Origin: Flavobacterium sp. HJJ
GTDB taxonomy: Bacteria; Bacteroidota; Bacteroidia; Flavobacteriales; Flavobacteriaceae
Direction of reading: 5' to 3'
Length of the DNA: 64,000 nt
NCBI RefSeq assembly: GCF_015351475.1
Contig: NZ_JADKPR010000014.1
Coordinates: 1-64,000, forward strand
In this document: positions 42,290 through 52,165 of the stretch, in pieces
How the letters are laid out: each line of letters starts with the position of its first letter
How positions within the stretch are numbered: position 1 is the stretch's first letter
Made by a program: the position numbers and the translations under genes
Notes under the pieces: model-generated
The model's input: the letters and a program-made list of their open reading frames with translations, nothing else
The model's database searches: none
What the model was told of the DNA's origin: nothing

Positions 42290-44959
42290 GTGTTACATAA
42301 AAGCATAAAACTAGTCCTTACCTTTATAATATTAGGAACTTTCACTCAAATTAAAGCACAGGACAGGGTGCCTTTTGACCAAGGTAAAAAATACATATTG
42401 GGAGATGTAAAAGTTGTTGGAGACATAAGTTTCAACCCACAGACCGTTGTGACATTTGCCGGATTAGAGAAAGGACAGGAAATTACAATTCCTGGTGAAC
42501 AAATCAGCAGTTCCATAAAAAAACTTGGAAAACTTGGTCTTTTTGACGAGATATCTTTTTATGTAAACAGAATAGAAAATGACAGCATTTTCCTTGACTT
42601 AAACATAAAAGAGCTGCCTAAAATAAAACAGGTAAAATTTGTTGGAGTATCCAAAAGCAAAACCGAAACTTTTATTAAGGATAATGGTCTTACAAATGGT
42701 AAAATTGTAACTGAAAATTTAATTACAACTACCAAAAATTACATTGAGAAAAAATACAAAAAAGATGGTTTTTTCAATACCAAAGTTCATATAACTACAT
42801 CTAAAGACACTTTAAAGTCTAACGAGGTAAACATGCTCGTAAAAGTAGATGTTGGCGACAAAATAAAAATATATAAGATTGATTTTGAAGGAAACAAGGA
42901 AGTCCCGAGAAAAAAACTTTTAAGTTCAATGAAGAACACAAAAGTCAAAAACTCCATCAACTTTTTAAAGAGATCAAAATATATTGAGGACAAATACCAA
43001 GAAGACTTGGAAAAAATAGTCAACAACTATAAAAAAATTGGATATCGCGATGCCCGTATTGTAAGCGACTCTGTTGCATATAATGAAGAAAAAAATGCAA
43101 TTTATATTAAAATAAAAGTTGAAGAAGGACTTAAATACTATTTTGGTAATATTAAGTTCATTGGTAATACAGTATATTCAGACGAAGGCTTAAGAAGCAT
43201 GCTTGGTATTAATACAGGAGACGTATATAACGGTGTACTATTGCAGGAAAGAATTGCTGACAAATCTAAACCAGATGGTGATGATATAACCAATTTATAC
43301 CAAAACAATGGATATTTATTCTCAAACATTAATGCGGTAGAAACTAAAACAGTAGATAATAAAATTGATTTTGAAATTCGTATTACCGAAGGACCAATTG
43401 CCTATTTCAATAAAATTACTGTAGTAGGGAATGACAAGACAAACGACGAAGTTATTTATCGTGAGTTAAGAACAGTACCTGGAGACAAATACAACAAAGG
43501 AGAATTAGTAAGAACTATTAGAGAGATTGGTCAATTAGGCTTTTTTGACCCTGAAAAAATAGAACCAAAATTCAAAAATGTTGATTCTGGAGCTGGAACT
43601 GTAGATATTGAATACAATGTTGTAGAAAAAGGAGCCAGCCAGATAGAACTCCAAGGGGGATATGGCGGAGGTGGTTTCGTAGGAACTCTTGGGTTATCAT
43701 TCAATAACTTTTCGGCAAAAAATCTGTTTAATAAAGATGCTTACCGCCCTCTTCCAATGGGAGACGGTCAAAAGGTAGCATTGCGTTTACAGGCAAGTTC
43801 GTATTACAAGACTTATAGTTTATCTTTTTCAGAACCTTGGTTTGGAGGAAAAAAACCTGTTTCATTTAGTACTTCATTTGCTTTTAGCCAGCAGTACAGC
43901 TCTAACTATCAAACACAGAGAATTGACAAATCAAAATACATTAACATTATGTCATTATCCGTAGGTATGGCAAAAAGGCTGACTGTTCCAGATAACTATT
44001 TTACCCTATCTCAATCGGTAAGGTTCCAGCAATACGATCTGCATAATTACTATTACGGCTTATTCACCTTTGCAAACGGAAGTTCAAAGAATTTATCATA
44101 CAATATAGGATTAACACGTAACAGCAAAGGACTCAATCCAATATTCCCAACTTATGGTTCGGAATTCTCAATAACTGGTGAATTCACTCTTCCATATTCG
44201 CTTTTCAATGGAATCGATTATGCGACATTAGGACAACAAGAGAAATATAAATATAAATATGCTGGAACATCATACGTAGACAACAATGACAAAGTTGTTT
44301 CTGCTGGTGATTACTTAGACAAACTGCCTTCCACAGGAACTGTTGCAAATAAAGTAGATAATTATCAAGATGCTGTTGCTGATCCTGGAAAAGTAGATCA
44401 GGAAAAATACAAATGGCTTGAATACTATAAAGTACAGTTTACAGGTGACTGGTACACCTCTTTATATAAAAAATTAGTATTACGCAGTTTAGTTCAATTT
44501 GGATTTTTGGGAGCATATAATCAGGATCGAGGAATGATTCCTTTTGAAAGATACTACCTAGGAGGAGACGGTATGGCTGGAAGTTCTATAGACGGAAGAC
44601 AAAATATAGGATTAAGAGGGTATGAAAATGGATCTTTGACACCTGCAAATACCACGAGTGGAGATTCCTATGGAGCAACCATTTACAACAAATTCTCATT
44701 GGAATTGCGTTATCCGATTACTTTAAAACAAAGTGCCTCAATCTATGCCTTAACTTTTGCGGAAGCTGGTCAGGCATATGCTAATTTATCTGATTATCAG
44801 CCATTTAACTTGGCTCGTTCAACAGGAGTTGGGTTAAGAGTATTTATGCCTGCATTTGGATTATTAGGTATTGATTTTGGTTACGGATATGACGCTGTTG
44901 TACCAGGAGGAAAACCAAGCGGATGGCAAACGCATTTCATAATAGGACAACAATTTTAA
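42290..44959 (+). CDS. bamA: Outer-membrane protein assembly factor BamA
   Basis: BamA inserts beta-barrel proteins into the outer membrane. After a signal peptide (LHKSIKLVLTFIILGTFTQIKAQ) come five POTRA domains and a 16-stranded Omp85 barrel. The lid-loop L6 motif appears as GLRGY about 125 residues from the end, and the protein ends in Phe, as outer-membrane barrels do. I infer a GTG start at 42290, 7 nt after uppS, because it gives a proper signal peptide; the ATG at 42179 would put 37 extra residues inside uppS. The result is 889 residues. Confidence 0.93.
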   Translation: MLHKSIKLVLTFIILGTFTQIKAQDRVPFDQGKKYILGDVKVVGDISFNPQTVVTFAGLEKGQEITIPGEQISSSIKKLGKLGLFDEISFYVNRIENDSIFLDLNIKELPKIKQVKFVGVSKSKTETFIKDNGLTNGKIVTENLITTTKNYIEKKYKKDGFFNTKVHITTSKDTLKSNEVNMLVKVDVGDKIKIYKIDFEGNKEVPRKKLLSSMKNTKVKNSINFLKRSKYIEDKYQEDLEKIVNNYKKIGYRDARIVSDSVAYNEEKNAIYIKIKVEEGLKYYFGNIKFIGNTVYSDEGLRSMLGINTGDVYNGVLLQERIADKSKPDGDDITNLYQNNGYLFSNINAVETKTVDNKIDFEIRITEGPIAYFNKITVVGNDKTNDEVIYRELRTVPGDKYNKGELVRTIREIGQLGFFDPEKIEPKFKNVDSGAGTVDIEYNVVEKGASQIELQGGYGGGGFVGTLGLSFNNFSAKNLFNKDAYRPLPMGDGQKVALRLQASSYYKTYSLSFSEPWFGGKKPVSFSTSFAFSQQYSSNYQTQRIDKSKYINIMSLSVGMAKRLTVPDNYFTLSQSVRFQQYDLHNYYYGLFTFANGSSKNLSYNIGLTRNSKGLNPIFPTYGSEFSITGEFTLPYSLFNGIDYATLGQQEKYKYKYAGTSYVDNNDKVVSAGDYLDKLPSTGTVANKVDNYQDAVADPGKVDQEKYKWLEYYKVQFTGDWYTSLYKKLVLRSLVQFGFLGAYNQDRGMIPFERYYLGGDGMAGSSIDGRQNIGLRGYENGSLTPANTTSGDSYGATIYNKFSLELRYPITLKQSASIYALTFAEAGQAYANLSDYQPFNLARSTGVGLRVFMPAFGLLGIDFGYGYDAVVPGGKPSGWQTHFIIGQQF

Positions 44960-44994
44960 GTGAATTTGGTTTAAAATTTCTAAAATTAAAAATT

Positions 44995-45996
44995 ATGAGA
45001 AAAGAATTTTTATTTATAATTTTATCCGCAATTGTTTCAACAGCAATTAATGCGCAGACCAGAGGAAATAAAGTAGGCTACATTGATATGGAATACATAT
45101 TACAGAATGTACCAAACTATATTGAAGCCAAAGCTCAATTAGAACAAAAGGCTCAAAAATGGAAGCAGGAAATTGAAACAAAAAAATTAGAAATTAATAA
45201 ACTTAATGAAGCTCTAAAAGCAGAAAAACCTTTATTAACGGCTGAATTGATAGAAGAAAGAGAAACCGAAATAAAGTTTCTTGAAACCGAAAAACTAGAT
45301 TACCAGCAAAAAAGATTTGGTCCAAACGGAGATTTGATAATCCAGAAAGCAGGTTTAGTAAAACCCATACAAGATCAAGTCTTCACTGCGGTTCAAGATA
45401 TTGCTGAGGCAAAAAAGTACGACTTTATATTTGATAAATCTTCACATCTAACTATCCTTTTCGCAGCAAAAAGATTTGACATTAGTGATCAGGTAATCCG
45501 AATATTAAACAGAACTGAAAAAAGAGAACAATTAACTAAAAAACAGCTCAAAGAAGAACAGCTCAAAGAAGAAAAAGAAGATGCTATAGATGAAAACCCT
45601 GAACTGGCTGCAAGAGAAAAAGTGATATTAGACAAACAGGCTACACGAGAGAAACTGGTTACCGATAAAAAAGCAGCACAAGAAGAAGCTAAAAGAAAAT
45701 ACGAAGAAAAAAGAAAATTACTGTTAGCTGAAAAAGAAGCCAAAAAAAATGGCACAGTTGTTGCGCCATCAAACACAGATACAAAAACTACAGATCCATC
45801 AGTAAGTACAGAAACAGCTAAAACAGGAACTGAAGAAGTCAAACCAAGTGCGCAGGAAGAACGCAAAAAAGCATTAGAAGAAAAAAGAAAAAAAATACTA
45901 GAAGAAAGAGAAGCAAACAGAAAGGCGCTCGAAGAAAAGAGATTAAAAGAAATAGAAGAGAAAGAAGCGCTTAAAAAAGCGAATGAAGTAAAATAA
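44995..45996 (+). CDS. OmpH/Skp-family protein with Lys/Glu-rich C-terminal extension
   Basis: A 333-residue periplasmic chaperone-like protein. Residues 1-20 are a signal peptide. The OmpH/Skp domain (about 24-175) starts NKVGYIDMEYILQNVPNY and has the long helical tentacle region. About 155 extra residues follow, rich in Lys, Glu and Ala, with repeated EERKKALEEKRKKILEE-type blocks, predicted coiled coil, and a Thr/Ser-rich linker. The start at 44995 is chosen because the next upstream ATG lies within bamA. It is the first of two ompH genes here, behind bamA. Confidence 0.9.
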   Translation: MRKEFLFIILSAIVSTAINAQTRGNKVGYIDMEYILQNVPNYIEAKAQLEQKAQKWKQEIETKKLEINKLNEALKAEKPLLTAELIEERETEIKFLETEKLDYQQKRFGPNGDLIIQKAGLVKPIQDQVFTAVQDIAEAKKYDFIFDKSSHLTILFAAKRFDISDQVIRILNRTEKREQLTKKQLKEEQLKEEKEDAIDENPELAAREKVILDKQATREKLVTDKKAAQEEAKRKYEEKRKLLLAEKEAKKNGTVVAPSNTDTKTTDPSVSTETAKTGTEEVKPSAQEERKKALEEKRKKILEEREANRKALEEKRLKEIEEKEALKKANEVK

Positions 45997-46038
45997 AAAA
46001 GAAATAATAAATACTAATTAATTACTAAATTTAAAACA

Positions 46039-46539
46039 ATGAAACAATTCAAAACTTTACTAATTGCTGCAATACTATTTATAGGAGCTACCCAAATTAC
46101 AAAAGCTCAAACAAAAGTGGCTCATGTTGATGTAAATGAAATTATGGGAAAAATGCCAGCTATATTAGATGCTCAAAAGCAATTACAAACGTTAGGTACT
46201 ACTTATGATGCTGATTACAAAAAAATGGTTGAAGAATACCAAGCAAAATTAAAAAAATACGAAGAAGAATCTGCAAAAGTTACTGAGGCTGTAAATCAAG
46301 AACGTCAAAAAGAAGTTCAAGATATGCAAAAAAGAATAGTTGACTTTAGAGACAACGCTCAAAAAGAATTACAAAATAAAGAAAGTGAAATCATGAAACC
46401 AATTATGGAAAAAGTGAAAGCTTCTATCCAAAAAGTTGGTAAAGCAAAAGGATTCCAGTATGTACTTGACAGCACTAATCTTTTACTTGCAGACGGAACA
46501 AATATTACTGTTGACGTAAAAAAAGATTTAGGTTTTTAA
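46039..46539 (+). CDS. skp: OmpH/Skp-family periplasmic chaperone
   Basis: A 166-residue protein with signal peptide (KQFKTLLIAAILFIGATQITKA) and a complete OmpH/Skp domain with AHVDVNEIMGKMP and the long helical hairpin. Skp-like chaperones carry unfolded barrel proteins to BamA. It is the second, normal-length ompH gene in the bamA cluster, 42 nt after the first, and is closed by the terminator at 46554-46598. Confidence 0.9.
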   Translation: MKQFKTLLIAAILFIGATQITKAQTKVAHVDVNEIMGKMPAILDAQKQLQTLGTTYDADYKKMVEEYQAKLKKYEEESAKVTEAVNQERQKEVQDMQKRIVDFRDNAQKELQNKESEIMKPIMEKVKASIQKVGKAKGFQYVLDSTNLLLADGTNITVDVKKDLGF

Positions 46540-46553
46540 TCTAAAAAAAGATT

Positions 46554-46598
46554 TAAAAACTGCTCACACTAAACTATTTTAGAGTGAGCAGTTTTTTT
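46554..46598 (+). terminator. Terminator of the bamA-ompH cluster
   Basis: AAAACTGCTCACACT pairs with AGAGTGAGCAGTTTT (one mismatch) across an AT-rich loop, followed by a run of Ts. Confidence 0.85.
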
Positions 46599-46717
46599 TA
46601 TGGTCTAAAATGCAGTATATTTATTCTACTGAATTTCACTTTAGACAGTAAGCAATTATCAATAAACAATTTCTAAAAAACAGCTGTAAATAACGCTCTA
46701 TTTTTAAATCTAAAAGC

Positions 46718-47494
46718 ATGATAAACAATAACCCTATTGGTGTTTTTGACTCAGGAATTGGAGGAACATCTATCTGGAAAGCCATTCATGAATTACTGCC
46801 TAACGAACAAACCATTTATCTTGCAGACAGCAAAAATGCTCCTTACGGACAAAAATCAAAAAATGAGATCATTGCATTAAGCATGAAAAACACTGATTTA
46901 TTGATAGAAATGGGATGTAAGTTAATTGTTGTTGCGTGCAATACAGCCACTACAAATGCAATTCAGGAATTAAGAGCAAAATACAGCGTTCCGTTTATTG
47001 GCATTGAACCAGCCATAAAACCTGCAGCAACTAACTCCAGAACACAGACAATAGGAATACTAGCCACAAAAGGAACCCTTAACAGCGAACTTTTTAATAA
47101 AACAACAGAGAAATACCAGGACACTAAAATTATCGAACAAATAGGCCATGGTTTGGTCCAACTGATAGAAGACGGTAAAATCGATTCTCCAGAAATGACA
47201 GAATTACTTCATTCCTATCTTACCCCAATGATTAAAGAAAACATTGATTATCTCGTATTAGGCTGCAGTCATTATCCGTATTTAATACCTCAGATAAAAA
47301 AAATTCTTCCAGAACACATTCACATCATTGATTCGGGGCAGGCTGTTGCCAGACAAACCCAAAAAATCCTCAGTGATAAAGTTGGTTTCTCAGCTACGGA
47401 AAAAAGTGAGCCTGTTTTTTACACAAACACAAGCCCAAAAGTTCTGACCGAAATTCTAGAAAACAAATACAAAGTTGAAAAAAAAGATTTCTAA
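46718..47494 (+). CDS. murI: Glutamate racemase
   Basis: MurI makes D-glutamate for peptidoglycan. The two catalytic cysteines are visible: C74 in VVACNTATTN and C183 in LGCSHYPYL. The N-terminal DSGIGGTS (11-18) and the ADSKNAPYGQKS block are as expected, and 258 residues is the usual size. It lies 178 nt after the ompH terminator, so it is expressed separately from the bamA cluster. Its stop codon lies against the convergent FadL-like gene. Confidence 0.96.
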   Translation: MINNNPIGVFDSGIGGTSIWKAIHELLPNEQTIYLADSKNAPYGQKSKNEIIALSMKNTDLLIEMGCKLIVVACNTATTNAIQELRAKYSVPFIGIEPAIKPAATNSRTQTIGILATKGTLNSELFNKTTEKYQDTKIIEQIGHGLVQLIEDGKIDSPEMTELLHSYLTPMIKENIDYLVLGCSHYPYLIPQIKKILPEHIHIIDSGQAVARQTQKILSDKVGFSATEKSEPVFYTNTSPKVLTEILENKYKVEKKDF

Positions 47495-47495
47495 A

Positions 47496-48734
47496 CTAAT
47501 CCAGCTTTTTTCTAACAAACCAGATACCGTCTAAATTAAGGTTCAGTGTCAATTTATGATAATTTTCCTGTATCAGTGAATTAGTTATCTGCCCTTTACT
47601 TCCATAAGTATAGGAAATGAATAAAGCTGATGATAAATGATCCAATGGGAAAGAAGCGCCAATAGAAAAATTCTTATCTTCAATTTTATTATTACTTACA
47701 ACCAAATAACCTGTATCATAATGAGCCCCTGCAGCAAACTTTATTCTGTCAAAATAGTTTCTGGATGTTTTTGCTTTTAAATATGAAAAACCCAATGAAA
47801 ATTTTTCCTGATCGGAAAAATTACCATACATATCGGATTGATTCGTTGCGCTCCAGAAACTTTTTTCATAGTCAAAAGCCACATTAAATTTATTCTTGAA
47901 TGATTTATTAACTCCGAATCCAATATCCAAAGGCAAATAAAAATCATCCGTATCTGACAGCTGATCTGTTTCAATATCTGAAGTCCCAGAATCATTCACA
48001 ACACTAACTGATTGAGTTTTGGCAGCATTTACTCTTGCTGGTGATTTTACATTTAATCCCAAAGTCAATGATGGATTCATTTTGAACTGCGAGCTTAAAG
48101 CAGGCCGAATACCGCCATAACTTATCTTGTTATCAATATTTGTAACCGAATTATTAATGATATAACTTCTTTTATCTGTAGTATTCCCAAAAAGAACCGA
48201 AGCAGAAAAACCGAATGATAATTTATTACTCAATTTGTAAGCATATGCTAAATCTAAATTATTCAGACCTCCTGTTCCCAATACATCCAAATAATAATAC
48301 TCACTGCTGCCGTCAATTATCGGGATTTTTAATCCAGAAATCTTAAAAGAAGAACTGGAATACGGCATCATTGCTATGCTAAAAGCAGATTTACTAGTAA
48401 TTGGAAAAGCAAAAGCAAAATGTGAAAACTGAGAATTATTTCTGTTTTCTTTTTTGAGATTATTTTCAAAAGACGATTGAAGTCCAGTACCGCCGATTTC
48501 AAAAAAGAAGTTATTGGCAGGAAGATTAATTAAAGATGCAGCATTTTTATTATTGATAAAACCATCAGAAGGCAAGGCTATTCCCGCTGTGCCCAATCCT
48601 GCAGTTAATCCAAAATTACTTTCATACATACTGCCTAATCCAAAAAGGGAATATGGAGATGTTGCAATACTTTGGGAATAAGACCAAAAAGAAGCAAAAA
48701 AAGCTAAAACTAGAAACGATCCACTTTTTTTCAT
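47496..48734 (-). CDS. Outer-membrane barrel protein, FadL-like
   Basis: A 412-residue exported protein: signal peptide (KKSGSFLVLAFFASFWSYSQ), then a Ser/Asn/Gly-rich beta-barrel with many alternating strands such as SFGFSASVLFGN and SLTLGLNVKSP. The early SPYSLFGLGS and the overall pattern resemble FadL/OmpP1-like proteins of Bacteroidota, often called hypothetical. The ligand is unknown. Its start codon overlaps the stop of the DUF4270 lipoprotein gene (TAATG), so the two are translationally coupled. Confidence 0.78.
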   Translation of the reverse strand: MKKSGSFLVLAFFASFWSYSQSIATSPYSLFGLGSMYESNFGLTAGLGTAGIALPSDGFINNKNAASLINLPANNFFFEIGGTGLQSSFENNLKKENRNNSQFSHFAFAFPITSKSAFSIAMMPYSSSSFKISGLKIPIIDGSSEYYYLDVLGTGGLNNLDLAYAYKLSNKLSFGFSASVLFGNTTDKRSYIINNSVTNIDNKISYGGIRPALSSQFKMNPSLTLGLNVKSPARVNAAKTQSVSVVNDSGTSDIETDQLSDTDDFYLPLDIGFGVNKSFKNKFNVAFDYEKSFWSATNQSDMYGNFSDQEKFSLGFSYLKAKTSRNYFDRIKFAAGAHYDTGYLVVSNNKIEDKNFSIGASFPLDHLSSALFISYTYGSKGQITNSLIQENYHKLTLNLNLDGIWFVRKKLD

Positions 48735-50059
48735 TAATATGTTATATAATAAATTTGTAATTTAATTTTACTCTCCTTGTTGGTCTGATCGCCCAGAGCA
48801 ACCCTTCCGACAACTTTAGATAAAGCTGGCAGAGTAAAAAGCAGCCCGCTTTTAGAATCCGACTCTTTTAGCATTTCTTTTTGTAAAAAAGAACCAAGAG
48901 AAAATTGATAGCCAACGTTCTCGTCAAATTCATCATTATCAGTATTCAGAGTTGCGACTACAGTTTCGCCACTGGAATTTGTAAGAACTGATTTTGTCCG
49001 ATTTAATTTATCAACCACATAAATACTAAGGGTTTTAGGCAGCGGAAACATTTCGGAATACGAATTTTTAACAGGCTTAAGCATTAGTTTTGCATCAACA
49101 ATAGCTCCTTTCTCCGAGATATATTTTAATTGTTTTATGTTAGGAAAATCAATTCTGCACGCTATTCCTGTGCCCGACTGAATGAATCCACTGTTGCCGG
49201 TATATATACTGGACAAATTCATTTTGGACAAAGGCAAATCCTGAATTAAGGTTCCAGTTCTATCAGATGAAACAGCATTAAACTGCTTAGCTGCATCAGA
49301 TATTGTAAAATCCATTACATAATCATCTCCAGTCTCTCCTTTTTTCCCTTTAGAATAATACAGACGAAGTACACTGGACATATTAAATCCAATTATACTA
49401 GAAGATGAAGCAGAAGTCGATTTTAACACAAATCCTTTTAAATACTCTGTAAAATCTGTTGAGTTTTCTATTTCATTATTCTTAAACTTATTAAAAAGTT
49501 CCGTTCCAAATTCATTGCTCAGCTTTATATTGATACTGTCTTTGCCTATGGGCTTGGGACGATAAGTAATCGTTCCTAAACTAGTCTCATTATAAGCGAG
49601 ACTGGAACTGTTATAAAAACTATTATCATTAACATTGGGCTTAAAATTCTTCAATACCCGATGAATATTCAGCGTCTGAACCTTTGTCGTATCAGCATAA
49701 TAGTAATCGTCATATCTCATGATCATTGCTATGGAATCGAAAACATATCCCGTAGCATCAGTATCTGAACTTTGACTAATGAGACTAAAAGAATTTGCCG
49801 AAACCTGGAAATAACTATCTGACTTTATTTTTCCAAAAAGCGGATCATCATAATTCCCTACTAAAATTCTGCTTTCACTTGAAGTAACCAAAGAATCCAT
49901 TTTAATAGTAGAAACATCTATAGTAAGCGTGTCTATAGAAATCACTTTATTCTTTATCGCTAAATAATCTGCTCCAACAACAAAATCGCCTTGATCTGCA
50001 TCAGAGTCACAAGAAACAATGAACAAAGCCGAAAAAATTAAAAACAAAAACTTGTACAT
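48734..50059 (-). CDS. DUF4270 lipoprotein
   Basis: A 441-residue lipoprotein of the DUF4270 family, of unknown role, common in Bacteroidota. The signal (YKFLFLIFSALFIVSC) has its lipobox Cys at 17. The rest has repeated beta-sandwich segments with an early ISIDTLTIDVSTIKMDSLV. The ATG at 50059 is chosen because the upstream in-frame ATG at 50092 spoils the signal. It is cotranscribed with the following barrel protein. The pairing of a surface lipoprotein with an outer-membrane barrel suggests a complex, which is an inference. Confidence 0.82.
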   Translation of the reverse strand: MYKFLFLIFSALFIVSCDSDADQGDFVVGADYLAIKNKVISIDTLTIDVSTIKMDSLVTSSESRILVGNYDDPLFGKIKSDSYFQVSANSFSLISQSSDTDATGYVFDSIAMIMRYDDYYYADTTKVQTLNIHRVLKNFKPNVNDNSFYNSSSLAYNETSLGTITYRPKPIGKDSINIKLSNEFGTELFNKFKNNEIENSTDFTEYLKGFVLKSTSASSSSIIGFNMSSVLRLYYSKGKKGETGDDYVMDFTISDAAKQFNAVSSDRTGTLIQDLPLSKMNLSSIYTGNSGFIQSGTGIACRIDFPNIKQLKYISEKGAIVDAKLMLKPVKNSYSEMFPLPKTLSIYVVDKLNRTKSVLTNSSGETVVATLNTDNDEFDENVGYQFSLGSFLQKEMLKESDSKSGLLFTLPALSKVVGRVALGDQTNKESKIKLQIYYITY

Positions 50060-50264
50060 ATCTATTTTTTGAGCAAATATATAAGCCCCCATTCCAGCAG
50101 TCCTAATAACATATACCAGCCCCGAAAAACTATCTATAAAAACAAAAAATCAGTCTACATACTGCAAATCTGCTCAAAATAGAGGTTCAGCCCATATAAT
50201 AGCCAGTTTGTCTATAAAATGAAGCCATGCATATATATTCTTTTTTATTAATTAACAACACAGC

Positions 50265-50272
50265 TACTTTTG
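50265..50272 (+). promoter_or_regulatory. Possible -7 element of the kelch/LytS unit
   Basis: TACTTTTG matches TAnnTTTG, 16 nt before the first gene. No TTG lies at the normal distance, so if real the promoter may need an activator, perhaps the LytTR regulator. The spacer upstream carries two similar 12-mers, CTATCTATAAAA (about 50130) and TTGTCTATAAAA (about 50208). Confidence 0.4.
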
Positions 50273-50288
50273 AACCAATAATTAAATA

Positions 50289-51152
50289 ATGAGAATACAC
50301 AACTTTATTACGATTCTAATTCTAACTCCGCTGTTTAGTGCTTATGCGCAAAATGGATATATTCTTGAATTTAATACCAAAACTGAACCAATAGATAATG
50401 GCTCAATAAAACAAACTGAAATTGGAATGCAGTTTTTTAAAGACATCAGCGCTGCAACTAAATTGACAAATACTTTTAAATATAAGAGCACAACAATTAC
50501 TGACGAAATAGAAACCTATCTATTAGCAGACTATAACACTAATTACAGCAATACTCATTTTAATAGTTTTAGCAATGCTTTTGAATTTTCACATCAATTT
50601 TCAAAAAAAACAAAATTGAATTTAAGCTTCGAGCCTACTGTTAACTTTCAGAATAGTATCAGCATTACCGATGTAACAATCTTGGGAGGTGCCGAAATTA
50701 ATCAGACAATAAGCAACAGCAGCAGTATTGATTTGGGAATAAAAAGAATGACTGTTTTTGGGAAGCCTCAACTACTGCCAACATTTGCTTTTAATCATCA
50801 ATTCAACAAGGACATTTCATTAAAATTAGGTTTTCCAAATACAGCATTATCCTATTCTAGTTCAATTCGTGATTCGTTTAGTTTAAGAAATGACTTTAGC
50901 GGAAGCGTTTACAACCTCAATCCTCACATAACTTCAGATGATAAAACAAGTATGGCTATAGCCGGATTTTCACAGATGGAAACCACACTTCAATATGAAA
51001 GAAACATAGACACTTCTTGGTTTGTTAATTTCAAAGGAGGGTATTCGACAAACAAAGAATTTAAATTTTCGGATGAAAATAAAACAGCTGAAATAAATCA
51101 GACTTTAAAAAACGGAGGCGTTTTTTCTATAAGCATTAAATACAAACTTTAA
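50289..51152 (+). CDS. Outer-membrane beta-barrel protein of unknown function
   Basis: A 287-residue exported protein: signal peptide (RIHNFITILILTPLFSAYAQ), then alternating polar/hydrophobic strands ending in YKL, typical of an 8-12-strand outer-membrane barrel. It resembles the barrel proteins often called DUF6268, but I am not certain of the name. It is the first gene of a five-gene unit and lies 17 nt upstream of the kelch lipoprotein gene. The close spacing suggests it works with the kelch lipoprotein and the two-component system. Confidence 0.72.
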   Translation: MRIHNFITILILTPLFSAYAQNGYILEFNTKTEPIDNGSIKQTEIGMQFFKDISAATKLTNTFKYKSTTITDEIETYLLADYNTNYSNTHFNSFSNAFEFSHQFSKKTKLNLSFEPTVNFQNSISITDVTILGGAEINQTISNSSSIDLGIKRMTVFGKPQLLPTFAFNHQFNKDISLKLGFPNTALSYSSSIRDSFSLRNDFSGSVYNLNPHITSDDKTSMAIAGFSQMETTLQYERNIDTSWFVNFKGGYSTNKEFKFSDENKTAEINQTLKNGGVFSISIKYKL

Positions 51153-51169
51153 TAAACACCATGCACATT

Positions 51170-52165
51170 ATGAAACATTTAAAAAAAGGTATATTTATTA
51201 CCACATTACTTATCAGCTTAATTTTCATTGGATGCAGTAATGATGAGGATGAAGAAACACTAGGAAACTGGGTAAAAAAATCAGCATTTGACGGTCCAGC
51301 CCGATCAAGTGCAACCAGCTTTGTCATTGGCACTTTTGCTTATGTAACGACTGGTTATACAGGAGATGAATATCTAAAAGATTTATGGGCTTACAATTCT
51401 ACTGGCGATTATTGGGAACAAAAAGCAGATTTTACAGGTATTGCCAGAAGCTCTGCAAGCGGATTTGAATTAAACGGAAAAGGATATATTGGTCTTGGTT
51501 ATGATGGAACTAATAAATTAAAAGATTTTTACCAATACAATCCAGACACAAATACCTGGACTCAAAAAGCAGATTTTGGAGGAACAGCACGATATAGTGC
51601 TGTAGGTTTTCAAGTGGGCGGTAAAGCTTATTTTGGAACTGGATATGACGGTAATTATTTAAAAGATTTCTTCCAATATAATGACACTGATAATACCTGG
51701 ACACAGGTAAATGGATTTAGCGGCAACAAAAGAAGAAATGCTACTGTATTTGTAATTAATGACATTGCCTATTTAGGAACAGGAATAAACAGCGGTGTCA
51801 ATCAAGTGGATTTTTGGGCATTCGATCCTAGTACAGATGTATGGACCAGAAAAAGAGATCTTGATGATGATGAGAGCGATCACGACACTTATTCGATTAC
51901 AAGAGCCAATGCGTCTAGCTTTACTATAGACGGATTAGGCTATATTGCCTGCGGATCAAGCGGCAATACTATCTGGGAGTACAATCCTAAAACTGATATT
52001 TGGACAACCAAAACTGCACTTGAAGGATCAGGAAGATCAGATGCTGTAGGAATTACAATAGATGGACAAAGAGGCTTCATTGCCTTAGGAAAATCAGGAA
52101 CTTCTTATTTTGACGATGTATGGGAATTTAAACCAAAAGAAGAGCAAAATGACGATGATAATTAA
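51170..52165 (+). CDS. Kelch-repeat lipoprotein
   Basis: A 331-residue lipoprotein. The signal (KHLKKGIFITTLLISLIFIGC) puts the lipobox cysteine at residue 22; the ATG at 51170 is chosen over 51161 because it gives a normal signal. About six kelch repeats follow, each with an ARSSA or ARYSA-like turn, a GYIGLGYDG or AYFGTGYDG strand and an FWQYNPxTxxWTxK end, forming a beta-propeller. Propellers like this bind proteins or glycans. It lies outside the inner membrane, in a unit with a LytS/LytTR system, so a ligand-sensing role is plausible but unproven. The 3' end overlaps the DUF4907 gene. Confidence 0.82.
   Translation: MKHLKKGIFITTLLISLIFIGCSNDEDEETLGNWVKKSAFDGPARSSATSFVIGTFAYVTTGYTGDEYLKDLWAYNSTGDYWEQKADFTGIARSSASGFELNGKGYIGLGYDGTNKLKDFYQYNPDTNTWTQKADFGGTARYSAVGFQVGGKAYFGTGYDGNYLKDFFQYNDTDNTWTQVNGFSGNKRRNATVFVINDIAYLGTGINSGVNQVDFWAFDPSTDVWTRKRDLDDDESDHDTYSITRANASSFTIDGLGYIACGSSGNTIWEYNPKTDIWTTKTALEGSGRSDAVGITIDGQRGFIALGKSGTSYFDDVWEFKPKEEQNDDDN

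Noticed and set aside
45489..45866. Serine-rich minus-strand frame inside the long ompH gene
   Set aside because: It mirrors the Lys/Glu codons of the coiled-coil extension; composition is that of an antisense shadow.
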